Source: Streptomyces sp. NBC_01723
GTDB lineage: Bacteria; Actinomycetota; Actinomycetes; Streptomycetales; Streptomycetaceae
Direction of reading: 5' to 3'
Assembly (NCBI RefSeq): GCF_036246005.1
Contig: NZ_CP109171.1
Coordinates: 7,366,001 to 7,430,000, forward strand
Length of the DNA stretch: 64,000 bases
Shown: piece by piece, positions 53,556 through 61,919 of the stretch
Position numbering within the stretch: the first letter of the stretch is position 1
How the letters are laid out: every line of letters starts with the position of its first letter
Program-made: the position numbers and the translations under genes
Notes under the pieces: model-generated
What the model was told of the DNA's origin: nothing
The model's database searches: none
Seen by the model: only the letters and a program-made list of their open reading frames with translations

Positions 53556-55442
53556 GTGGGTCCCACGGAGAGCACGCCTGCCGGGCGATCCGTTTTCCAC
53601 GGCATCTCGGAGACCGGCCTGCGCGGGCTCGTGCGGGGCGGCGGCGACGGTGACGTCGTCGAGGAGTTGCTGAGCGCCGAGCGCAGTCGCCGGCTCCTGC
53701 TGCTCCGGGCCCTGCTGGACCGCAGCGCCGAACAGGCGATCGGACAGGCGATCGGACACGAGGGGGAACGGCCGCTGTCCGTCCAGGACGCCTGGGACCT
53801 CCTCGAACGTGCCCAGGCCCGGGCCCCGGGGGTGGTCGACGGCGTCCTGATGGCACCGGGGACCGGTACCTGGCTGTCGTCGGCGCTTCGGCTGCTGAAT
53901 GGTGCCCCCCAGGGCGAGGCCTCAGTCCGGCGCACGCTGGGACATCTGTCCGCCCTGGCCGTCGCGGGCGCCGCCGGTGCCCGCATCCGCTTCGCCCTGT
54001 GGGTCCCGGTGAGCGAGGGAATGGTTTCCCTTCCCGGCCTGGGATGCGCGGTCCTGCCCGGCGCGGGAGGGCGGACGGCGGTGCGTGTCACCGGGGACGG
54101 GGAGCGCCTGCGCATCAGCGGACCGGACGGCGACGTGGTGGTCGGACCCGAGTGGGAGCGTCGCACTCCCGGCTGGCGGCCCACCCGTCGGCTCACGCTG
54201 GGACGTGGTGACGCCGCGGGCTCACTGGCACTGGAAGAACACGACCCCTTTCGCATGTTCTCCGGACCCACCACGCCGAGCGCCCTGTCCGATCAGGAGG
54301 CCGCCGCCTGGCAGGGCGCGGTCGACGAGGCGTGGGACCTGCTGCGCGACGACCCGGACCTGACGGAAGCGATGCGCCGAGGCTTGAGGTCCATCACTCC
54401 CGTGCCCAGAGGAGAAAGGTTTCGGCCATACAGCAGCTCCTCCGCGGAGGCTTTCGGCGCGGTCAACGCCTCGCTGCCCGACGAGGGAGCGGAACTGGCC
54501 GCCACCCTGGTGCACGAGTTCCAGCACATCAAACTCGGCGCGCTCACCCACCTCGGGCCTCTGGTCACCCGGACCGACAAGACCGACGAGCCGCCGCGGT
54601 TGTTCCACGCGCCGTGGCGGGACGACCCACGTCCGCTGGAGGGCCTCCTCCAGGGGATCTACGCCTTCTTCGGCGTGACCCGCTTCTGGCGTGCCCACCG
54701 GCACGTCGCCGACACGGCGCACGAGCCGCTGGCGCACTTCGAGTTCGCCCTGTGGCGGGACGCGGTGTGGTCGACGCTCGACAGCGCCCGCGGCCACGAG
54801 CGGTTGACGGCCCTGGGGAACCGGCTCCTGGAATCCCTGGCCCAGATCTGTGCCGGATGGCTCACCGAGCGCCTTCCCGCCGAGGAGCTGCGGCTGGCGC
54901 GTGAGGCGACCACCAGCCATCGGGCCCGGTGGCGCGAACACCATCTGCGCCCCTGCGCCGACGTGGTGGACGAGGCGGTACGCGCCTGGCGACGGGGGGA
55001 GAGCTGCCCGCCGTCCCTTCGGACCGCACCGTCGTCCCTGCGGCCGGACCCCGACGCCTGCTTCCTGGACACGGCGGCGGTGCTGGCCCGGCACCGCCTG
55101 ACCGATCCGGACGGCCCGTGGCGGGACCCCGGTACGGCCGCTGTGCGAGGGGCCGGAGCGGTGGACGTCCTGCTGGCCGGCGGTGCCCGCTCGGACGCTC
55201 GGCGGATTCTCACGGACCAACTGCTGCAGGACGACCCTCCGGTGGGGTCCTGGGCCGCGCTGGGACGGGCCACGGCCGACGACCCGGAACGGCGGGCCGC
55301 CGCCTGCTTCCTGCTCGGGTCGCCCCAATGGGCCCGGGCCGTGCGGGACACCCTGGCCGCCGAGCACGGCGAGCGGCCCGAGCCGATGGCACTCGCCGCG
55401 TGGCTCAGCCGCGCCGGGCAGCAGCCCCGGCCCGCGGCCTGA
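53556..55442 (+). CDS. HExxH-motif protein, peptide beta-hydroxylase-like
   Basis: A 628-residue soluble protein with HEFQH at residues 320-324 (in ATLVHEFQHIKLGAL). It has C-terminal helical repeats resembling the HExxH region that in FxsB-type RiPP enzymes is fused to a radical SAM domain. Family members can be alpha-ketoglutarate-dependent peptide beta-hydroxylases rather than proteases. No CxxxCxxC radical SAM motif or SPASM cysteines are present here or elsewhere in the window. GTG 53556 has GGGGGGAG 5 bases upstream. Its position after the FxsA-like gene makes that peptide the expected substrate. Confidence 0.72.
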   Translation: MGPTESTPAGRSVFHGISETGLRGLVRGGGDGDVVEELLSAERSRRLLLLRALLDRSAEQAIGQAIGHEGERPLSVQDAWDLLERAQARAPGVVDGVLMAPGTGTWLSSALRLLNGAPQGEASVRRTLGHLSALAVAGAAGARIRFALWVPVSEGMVSLPGLGCAVLPGAGGRTAVRVTGDGERLRISGPDGDVVVGPEWERRTPGWRPTRRLTLGRGDAAGSLALEEHDPFRMFSGPTTPSALSDQEAAAWQGAVDEAWDLLRDDPDLTEAMRRGLRSITPVPRGERFRPYSSSSAEAFGAVNASLPDEGAELAATLVHEFQHIKLGALTHLGPLVTRTDKTDEPPRLFHAPWRDDPRPLEGLLQGIYAFFGVTRFWRAHRHVADTAHEPLAHFEFALWRDAVWSTLDSARGHERLTALGNRLLESLAQICAGWLTERLPAEELRLAREATTSHRARWREHHLRPCADVVDEAVRAWRRGESCPPSLRTAPSSLRPDPDACFLDTAAVLARHRLTDPDGPWRDPGTAAVRGAGAVDVLLAGGARSDARRILTDQLLQDDPPVGSWAALGRATADDPERRAAACFLLGSPQWARAVRDTLAAEHGERPEPMALAAWLSRAGQQPRPAA

Positions 55443-55447
55443 ACGCC

Positions 55448-55483
55448 GCGAGGGCCGCACGGCACCCGCCGCGCGGCCCTCGC
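55448..55483. terminator. Hairpin between convergent HExxH and TPR genes
   Basis: A perfect 11-bp inverted repeat (gcgagggccgc at 55448-55458 and gcggccctcgc at 55473-55483) in the 82-base space between two convergent stops. It is likely a bidirectional terminator. Confidence 0.65.
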
Positions 55484-55524
55484 AGGTCCCGGTTCGCCCC
55501 CTCAGGGGGCGAGGAACCGTACCG

Positions 55525-58500
55525 TCACAACGGCATCGGGTCGATGTCGCAGTTGGCCCGCACGCCGTTCATGACGGCCACGGTCGCCGGGTGGGGCGCT
55601 GCCTCTTCCTGCTCCTCGTGCTGGGCGCCGAGCACCCGGCCCATGCGCTCCAGCGTGTCGGCCCGCATCGTCTCCCCTTCGTCCCCCTGGCCGACGGCCA
55701 CCAGGTCCAGAGAGAGGTTCGCGGCACAGGCGAGCGTGGTCGGGTGGTCGGGACCGAAGGTCTGCCTGCACCGCGCCAGTGTGTCCCGCCCGCCGGACAC
55801 CGCGTCGTCGAGTTCCCCGAGCGCGGCCAGGTCACTGGCCAGGTTCACGGCGGCCACCAGCGTGAAGGGGTGGTCGGCGCCGAGGGTCTCGGTCAGCCCG
55901 GCGAGCGCCTCGTCGTCCAGGCGCCGGGCCTCGGCGGGCCGCTCCAGCAGCCGCTCGGACACCGCGAGGCCGACGTCGGCGGCCAGCGTGTAGGGGTGTT
56001 GCGGGTGGAAGACCTTGCGGTAGCCCGCGCAGGCCTGGGCGCCACGCGCCCGCGCCGCTTCCAGGTCGCCGTTCTGACGCAGGGCGATGGCAAGGGGCAG
56101 CGCCGTGGCCAGGGACTGCGGGTGGGTGTCCCCGTACCGTCGGGTGAACGCCTCGTGGGCCTTGATGGCCAGGTCCAGCGCACGCGGGTGGTTGCCGGCC
56201 TTGCGGCACGCGATGCCCAGTTCCCGCTCGGTGCTGACGGTGGCCGGGTTGTCGTTGCCGAAGACGTCCCGGAACGCTTCCAGCGCCGCCTCCTGGAGCC
56301 GGAGCGCGCCGATGTAGTCACCCGACTCGCGGACGTCGATCGCGATCGAGTTCTCGGTGATGAGGCTCCGCTGGTCATCGCGCCCGAACAGACGCAGCTT
56401 CAGGTGCCAGGTCTTCCGGTCGAGTTGCAGCGCCTCGTGGAACTCACCCGACAGGCGCAGACTCACGCCCAGGTTGTGCGCCATGTTCAGGCTCGCCGGG
56501 TCGTCGTCGCCGAACGCCCGGTGCGCCCGGTCGTGGACCAGCCGGTCCAGCTCGGCGCCCTCGAGGAAGCGGCCCTGGGCGCGTCGCACGGCGGCCTCCA
56601 TCTGGGCCGCGTCCAGCGACTCCTCGCTGTCGGGCGACGAGACGCGCTCGTGGACGCTGCGGATGTGCTCCACCAGGGTGGAGGCGTCGGTGTACCGGCC
56701 GACCATCAGGTAGACGAAGACCAGCCAGCGCCCCATCAGGAGGGTCTGCACGTCCTCCTCCCCGAACCGGTTCACCCAGGCGTTCCAGGCCGTTTCGGAG
56801 AAGTCCAGCGAGACCTCGTGGTCCCCCCAGTAGTAGAGGTACTTGGCGATGTTCATCACCAGCTGGCGCATCCAGGGCTGGTCGGAGGTGACGGCGCCGG
56901 ATGCGATCACATGGGTGTAGAGCTCCGCATACCGAGGCCAGCTCTCCGGGTCGGTCGGCGTCCTGGGATCCGCGGCCGCCATCAGGGCGTGGGCGCCTTC
57001 GCGCATGCGGTTCTGCTCCTCTGGGCTCATACGGTTGATCAGTACGTGCTGGACCAACCGGTGCATCTCGATGCTGTTCGTTCGGTGGTCGATTCGGGCG
57101 AGCGAGTATCGGTTGATCTCCCGTATCGCGCGAGCGAGCTTCATCGGGTCGTTCAGAGCCGCGTCCAGTTCGGGGAAGATGGTGTTGTACCCCGGGCCGG
57201 ACAGGATTTGCCTGGAGATCGGGTCGGGGGCGAAGTAGGAGCACAGCTGCAGCAGGCGCAGGGCGGCCGGGCTGCGGGTCTCCAGGTGGTCGAGCGAGAC
57301 GTTCCACGCCGCCGCGACGGGCAGTTGGTAGTCCGGCGGCGGTGCCGTCTCGAGCAGCTCGTTCTGCTTGCTCTCGAAGAGCCGCAGGTACTCGGAGGCC
57401 GGCATGCCGGTCTCGGCCCGCCAGGCGGCGGCCTGAACCAGGGCCAGCGGCAGGTCGCCCAGCGCCTCCGCCAGCGCCTCGGCCTCCTGGTCGGCCAGTT
57501 CCGGTCCCGAGCCGCGGAGCAGTTCCTTGCTCTCCTCGCGGGTGAACACGTCGACCTCCAGGGACCCGCCCACCAGGCCCCAGCGACGGTTGCGGGAGGT
57601 GACCAGGATCGTGCCGGTGCCTCCGGTCGGGAAGTACGGGCGTACCTGCTCGGGACTGTCCGCGTTGTCGAAGATCAGCAGCCACCGGGAGTACGGGCGC
57701 CCCTCGCGCAGTGCCTCCCGGACGGCCGGCCCGGCGATGTTCGCCTCGGACGTGGTCACCAGTCCCAGCCGTTTGGCCAGCTCCACCAGGGACTGGCCGA
57801 CCTGGCCCGGCCGCTCCGACGGGATCCACCACACGATGTCGTACTCGGACTGGTGCCGGTAGGCGTACTCGATCGCCAGCTGGGTCTTGCCGACACCGCC
57901 CATGCCGTGGATCGCCTCGGGCAGAACCGTGGTCGTGCCCTCCCGCAGCCGCTGGCCGAGCAGGTCCAGGAGCTCGCTGCGGCCGGTGAAGTTCTGGTTG
58001 CGCGGCGGCAGGTTCCCCCAGACGCGTGGCTGAACGGCGCGCTCTCCCTCCAAGGTGCGCTGGGGTGTGGTGGACATCGGGGTGGCTCCTTCGCTAGCTG
58101 CGGCAGCGGCGGTGGTCGGGGAGGGGGCGGTGGGCGGGACCTTGGCGAGCGGCACTGCATACCGCTGATCGTGCCATTTCAGGGCGTGGCGTAACAATTT
58201 GGCGCGCTGAATGTGTGAACCGGACAAAGCGGCCAGAGCCTTCAGTTCGATTCGGAGGAACGGCGCGTTCTCGCGGGTCACATTCGGCGGTGAGGGCTTG
58301 TACGACGCCTCGTCGGGCGGCGGGAGCAGGGATGCCGTGGCCGGGGAGGAGGCCAGCACCTCGCGGACGTCGTGCAGGGTGCGGATGGTCGCGGCGCGCC
58401 GCCCCTGCGCGAGCAGTTGCTCGCGGACGTCGGGAAGGAATTCGTAGACCACCGCCCCGGGGGCGTCTTCCTTGACGCCGGTGGGGCGGACCAGGCCGCT

Positions 58501-59421
58501 CATGAAGAACTCGGCGGCGTGCACCGGTCCGGCCCCGTGCGTCGACCGCATCACCCGGCGGATGACCGGCAGGCTGAGCGGCGCGGCGGCGAGACGGGTG
58601 CCGAGGCGGAAGGCGACGGGAGAGGCCGCGGCACGGAAATCGAACACCCGGTCGGAGGCGGACGGCGGACTCTTTGTCGAGGGGGACTCGGCGGCCCACG
58701 GGAGGACTCGTGCCGCGTCCGGCCGCCCCTTCCAGGTGTGTGCCTGCGTCACCGGCAGGTCCAGCGGGCCGGGCTGCGTCCCGGCGAGCACGTCGGAGAG
58801 GGCGCGCGCCCCGTGATGGGTCAGCGACAGGACGGGGACGGCGAGCCGGACCTCCTCGTCCTCGGCACCGCCCGGGTGGGCCGGAGCCGGAGCGTCGCCG
58901 GGGGCGACCGGAAGCTCCCGTTCGTGCCATTCCCAGTCGGCGTTGGCCGCCCACGGTCGATCCGTGCTGACCTGCGCGTGCAGTACGTCGAGGCCGGTGC
59001 GGAACCAGACGTGCGGCGGCAGCGGGTCGACCAGGGCGACGGGCCAGGACCCGGCCCAGCCCAGCAGCAGGGGCTGCACCGCGCCGAGGTGCCAGCCGGC
59101 CGCCAGGGCGTCCGTGACCACCAGGACCACCCGTCGCGTGCCGTCCGGGGGCATGCCGAACGGGCGCTCCGTGCGGACACGGGCGGGGAGCGCCTCGTCC
59201 GTGCCGAGCAGGGACACGACCCGGACCTCGGCGAAGCTCTCGGCGAGGGCCGCGGTCAGGGCGTCGACGACCTCGTCCCAGACCCGCATCGTCACATGCG
59301 AGTCGACCACGAGGACGGCTTCTCTGGGTGCCGTGTCGTCCTCGGGATGCCAGTCGCGCCACAGACGGGCCACGTCGGCCTCGGGCCGCAACCGCTCGTG
59401 CCGGTCACTGTCACTGGCCAT
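55525..59421 (-). CDS. FxSxx-COOH system NB-ARC/TPR protein
   Basis: A 1298-residue STAND-type protein. The N-terminal ~430 residues match the SAV_2336-like region of FxSxx-COOH system TPR proteins (VVDSHVTMRVWDEVVDALTA; WEWHERELPVA). An Ala/Pro/Thr linker leads to an NB-ARC ATPase with P-loop GMGGVGKTQLA at about residue 505 and sensor-like LLIFDNAD. Tetratricopeptide repeats of the TPR_10/12 type run from about 850 to 1270, and the chain ends RANCDIDPMPL. It probably senses a trigger and oligomerises. ATG 59421 is taken; GTG 59433 is possible. Confidence 0.82.
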   Translation of the reverse strand: MASDSDRHERLRPEADVARLWRDWHPEDDTAPREAVLVVDSHVTMRVWDEVVDALTAALAESFAEVRVVSLLGTDEALPARVRTERPFGMPPDGTRRVVLVVTDALAAGWHLGAVQPLLLGWAGSWPVALVDPLPPHVWFRTGLDVLHAQVSTDRPWAANADWEWHERELPVAPGDAPAPAHPGGAEDEEVRLAVPVLSLTHHGARALSDVLAGTQPGPLDLPVTQAHTWKGRPDAARVLPWAAESPSTKSPPSASDRVFDFRAAASPVAFRLGTRLAAAPLSLPVIRRVMRSTHGAGPVHAAEFFMSGLVRPTGVKEDAPGAVVYEFLPDVREQLLAQGRRAATIRTLHDVREVLASSPATASLLPPPDEASYKPSPPNVTRENAPFLRIELKALAALSGSHIQRAKLLRHALKWHDQRYAVPLAKVPPTAPSPTTAAAAASEGATPMSTTPQRTLEGERAVQPRVWGNLPPRNQNFTGRSELLDLLGQRLREGTTTVLPEAIHGMGGVGKTQLAIEYAYRHQSEYDIVWWIPSERPGQVGQSLVELAKRLGLVTTSEANIAGPAVREALREGRPYSRWLLIFDNADSPEQVRPYFPTGGTGTILVTSRNRRWGLVGGSLEVDVFTREESKELLRGSGPELADQEAEALAEALGDLPLALVQAAAWRAETGMPASEYLRLFESKQNELLETAPPPDYQLPVAAAWNVSLDHLETRSPAALRLLQLCSYFAPDPISRQILSGPGYNTIFPELDAALNDPMKLARAIREINRYSLARIDHRTNSIEMHRLVQHVLINRMSPEEQNRMREGAHALMAAADPRTPTDPESWPRYAELYTHVIASGAVTSDQPWMRQLVMNIAKYLYYWGDHEVSLDFSETAWNAWVNRFGEEDVQTLLMGRWLVFVYLMVGRYTDASTLVEHIRSVHERVSSPDSEESLDAAQMEAAVRRAQGRFLEGAELDRLVHDRAHRAFGDDDPASLNMAHNLGVSLRLSGEFHEALQLDRKTWHLKLRLFGRDDQRSLITENSIAIDVRESGDYIGALRLQEAALEAFRDVFGNDNPATVSTERELGIACRKAGNHPRALDLAIKAHEAFTRRYGDTHPQSLATALPLAIALRQNGDLEAARARGAQACAGYRKVFHPQHPYTLAADVGLAVSERLLERPAEARRLDDEALAGLTETLGADHPFTLVAAVNLASDLAALGELDDAVSGGRDTLARCRQTFGPDHPTTLACAANLSLDLVAVGQGDEGETMRADTLERMGRVLGAQHEEQEEAAPHPATVAVMNGVRANCDIDPMPL

Positions 59422-59616
59422 GATCACGCCCACGGTTTCGCAGTCGAAGGGGTGTCGGGGGCGGGCCGCCTCCCGATCTGTCTCTGCTCCGCGTCACGAG
59501 GAGTGCCCCGAGCGAGGGCCGGCCTCCCCGCGGTCCGGGTGAGTGCCCGTACCCCACGGTCGGCGCACCTGGCATCACGAGTGCCCTCCCTTCTGACCCT
59601 GTCGGCGGCCCATCCC

Positions 59617-61104
59617 TCATCCGGCACGGTCGGGACCGCCGCCCGGTGCCGATGGGCCGGGCATGCGTTCCGGATCGTCGAGCAGCAGGGCCAGATGGCG
59701 CCCCACGTGCCCGTCCCAGCCCTCGGGGCCCAGCGCCAGAGCCCGGTCGCGCCACCGCCGTGTGCGCTCCAGTACGCCGGCCAGCCCGCGCTCCTGCAGG
59801 ATGTCCGCCGCCGCCTCCCGGAAGGCCGTCCCGGAGTCGCCCCGGTCCCAGACGATGGCCGGGATGCCGGACCGCAGCGCCGCCACGAACTCCTGCTGGG
59901 CGACGGGCGATTCGGTGCCCGGCGGTGCGCTGAGGACCAGACAGACGATCTGCTGGTCGTCCTTGAGCTCACGCTCGAGGTGGAAGGCGGACTGGTCCGG
60001 CGGGCTCCAGTGCGAGCGGCTCTCGGCCGGCCGGTCCTTGAGCTGCCGCCAGCGGTTGTTCCAGGGCCGGTGCCAGGCGGCCTTGCGCAGGCGTTCGAAG
60101 CTGCGTACCACCACGGTGTAGTCCATGACCAGGGGTGTGGGCACGGGCGCGTCGGCCTCCTTGTGCCACCACTCGACGGGTTCCGTCAGCAGCTCCCACG
60201 GCAGGATGAACTCGATCACCACGGGCTGGCGCAGATCGGACCAGCGTTCCTCGGCCTCCTGGACCAGCCTGTCCGCGGCGGCCGGAAGGCCGTCGCGGTG
60301 CAGCTTGACCGTCTCGCCGGGAATGGGATGCCAGCCGTCGGAGTCGGACTGACGCCAGTGCGCCACCCAGAAGTTGTCCGGGTCCACGCCGTCCGGTTCG
60401 AACTGGATCAGGAGATAGGCGGGGTGGAGCGAGGGCTCACCGGGCGGGGCGAAGTCGCCCTGCTGCCAGTCGGCCATCTCCTCCGCCAGCCCGCGGAGCT
60501 GAGCCTGTCTGCGGTTCCAGCGGCGTAAGTGCTCCGCCTCCTCGGTGCGTCCTTCCTTCACCAGGTGCTCGGCGGCCAGCGACAGGAACGCCATGGACGG
60601 CGGCAGTTCGTCCACCGCGGTGTTGTCGCCCGCCAGGCGCAGGAAGACCTCCCAGCCCGTGTCGCACCACTCCTGGAGTTCCTGGGTACGGGAATGGCTG
60701 GCCCGGCGCGCGAGGGCCGTCAGGAGGGACACGGAACGCAGTTCGTGCAGCAGGGGACGCAGCGGCCGCAGGTCGGTGTCCTTGAAGAAGGAGGTGGCCT
60801 CCCACTCGTCCACCAGGCGCCACAGGGCGAACAGGCCCACCGAGCCCTGCTCGGCGTACCCCAGGCAGCGGGCCAGTGTCTGCAGTCCCTCGTCGATCTC
60901 GGCGCATTTCTTCACCAGTTGCCGTGACCACAGGGCGAGCGGCTGGTCCTGGTGCGGGTCCACGGTCAGCCGCAGCTCCGACGAGAGGTCCTGGACCAGC
61001 ATCTCGGTGCCGGTCCGCCGGCGCACGGTGTCCGTCGTCGCGAGGACGCCCGCCATCTCTGCCAGAAGTTCGTTTCGAACGCGTGCGGCGCTGCGCCCCT
61101 CCAC
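59617..61104 (-). CDS. VMAP-C domain protein with N-terminal effector-associated adaptor
   Basis: A 495-residue protein. Residues ~5-90 (RNELLAEMAGVLATTDTVRRRTG onward) resemble an effector-associated adaptor domain. The C-terminal ~280 residues (AYLLIQFEPDGVDPDNFWVAHWRQ, VVIEFILPWELLTEPVEWW, DYTVVVRSFERL) match the vWA-MoxR-associated protein C-terminal domain (VMAP-C). VMAPs link an effector to an NTPase in ternary conflict systems, but no vWA or MoxR gene is in the window. GTG 61104, 4 bases after GGGGAGG, is favoured over ATG 61125, which has no ribosome site. Confidence 0.75.
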   Translation of the reverse strand: MEGRSAARVRNELLAEMAGVLATTDTVRRRTGTEMLVQDLSSELRLTVDPHQDQPLALWSRQLVKKCAEIDEGLQTLARCLGYAEQGSVGLFALWRLVDEWEATSFFKDTDLRPLRPLLHELRSVSLLTALARRASHSRTQELQEWCDTGWEVFLRLAGDNTAVDELPPSMAFLSLAAEHLVKEGRTEEAEHLRRWNRRQAQLRGLAEEMADWQQGDFAPPGEPSLHPAYLLIQFEPDGVDPDNFWVAHWRQSDSDGWHPIPGETVKLHRDGLPAAADRLVQEAEERWSDLRQPVVIEFILPWELLTEPVEWWHKEADAPVPTPLVMDYTVVVRSFERLRKAAWHRPWNNRWRQLKDRPAESRSHWSPPDQSAFHLERELKDDQQIVCLVLSAPPGTESPVAQQEFVAALRSGIPAIVWDRGDSGTAFREAAADILQERGLAGVLERTRRWRDRALALGPEGWDGHVGRHLALLLDDPERMPGPSAPGGGPDRAG

Positions 61105-61203
61105 CTGACCTCCCCCGGCCGTCATCGAGTTCGTCCGCGCCCGGTCCGGACAGCGTACGACTAGCCTTCCCACTGCGTCAGCGGCGCGAACAAGGCGGAA
61201 TCC

Positions 61204-61512
61204 TCAACGCTCCCCGTGCGCCTCGTCGTCCGAGACCAGCACGTGGCGGCGGGTTCCGTCGGGAGCCACCAGCGTGGGCTGCAGCGTGAGCGTGACGCGA
61301 TGCGTACGGGAGGAGGTGACGGACGCGTCGGCGTTCGCCTCGACCACCCAGAAGTTCACCTTGCCGCCGGCGCCACCGGTCCGGTCGATCGCGACGGTCG
61401 CCTCGATCTCCACGGGTCCCAGTTCGAAGCGGACCGGGCCGGGGCCCGCCGAAGTCAGTGCGGTGTTGAGCTGATCTCTCAACTCCCGCACCATGTCCGA
61501 TAGTTCAATCAT
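61204..61512 (-). CDS. Trypsin-co-occurring domain (Trypco2)-like small protein
   Basis: A 102-residue protein starting MIELSDMVRELRDQLNTAL, with GPVRFELGPVEIEATVAIDR and FWVVEANADASVTSSRTHRVTLTLQPT. This matches the pattern of the small Trypco2 domain encoded next to trypsin-like effectors in actinobacterial conflict systems. GGGAGG lies 5 bases before the ATG. The frame is open far upstream but without a supported start. It probably partners the protease encoded at 52106-53209, although the two genes are 8 kb apart. Confidence 0.75.
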   Translation of the reverse strand: MIELSDMVRELRDQLNTALTSAGPGPVRFELGPVEIEATVAIDRTGGAGGKVNFWVVEANADASVTSSRTHRVTLTLQPTLVAPDGTRRHVLVSDDEAHGER

Positions 61513-61919
61513 GGAGCCTCCCGGAACGACCGTGCGGGGCGATCTTACCGACCGCCGCGGGTGCTCCGGGCCACTCTCGCGGAGAAAGCTCCGTTGGGAT
61601 GAAGACTCGTCCGCACACTTTGGAAAAACGCGGTGCGCGGACCTCAACCGTCTCCCTACACTCACCACGACATCGAGACCGAGTGAGGGGAGCAGGGCCG
61701 TGCGCATCCGCACCGCTGCCGTCGTTCCCCCGTCCCGGTACGAGGTGATCCTGGTGTCCTCGGCCCTCCGGTGTCCGCCGCGCGGCCGGCACCGGACGCC
61801 CGCGACCGGTCTCTGACGTCCCGTCACGCATGCCCTGAGGGCCGTGACCTCATTCCGACGTGCCGCCCGTCCCGGGAATCGCGCCGCCCTGCTCGCAGAC
61901 CAGTGAAAGGCCACCGGCC
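61513..61919. other. 407-bp divergent intergenic region
   Basis: Lies between the Trypco2-like gene (minus) and the EF-G paralogue (plus). It is lower in GC around 61610-61680 than its surroundings. No convincing small gene, hairpin or operator was found. It must contain promoters for both directions, but I could not place -35/-10 elements with confidence. Confidence 0.6.
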
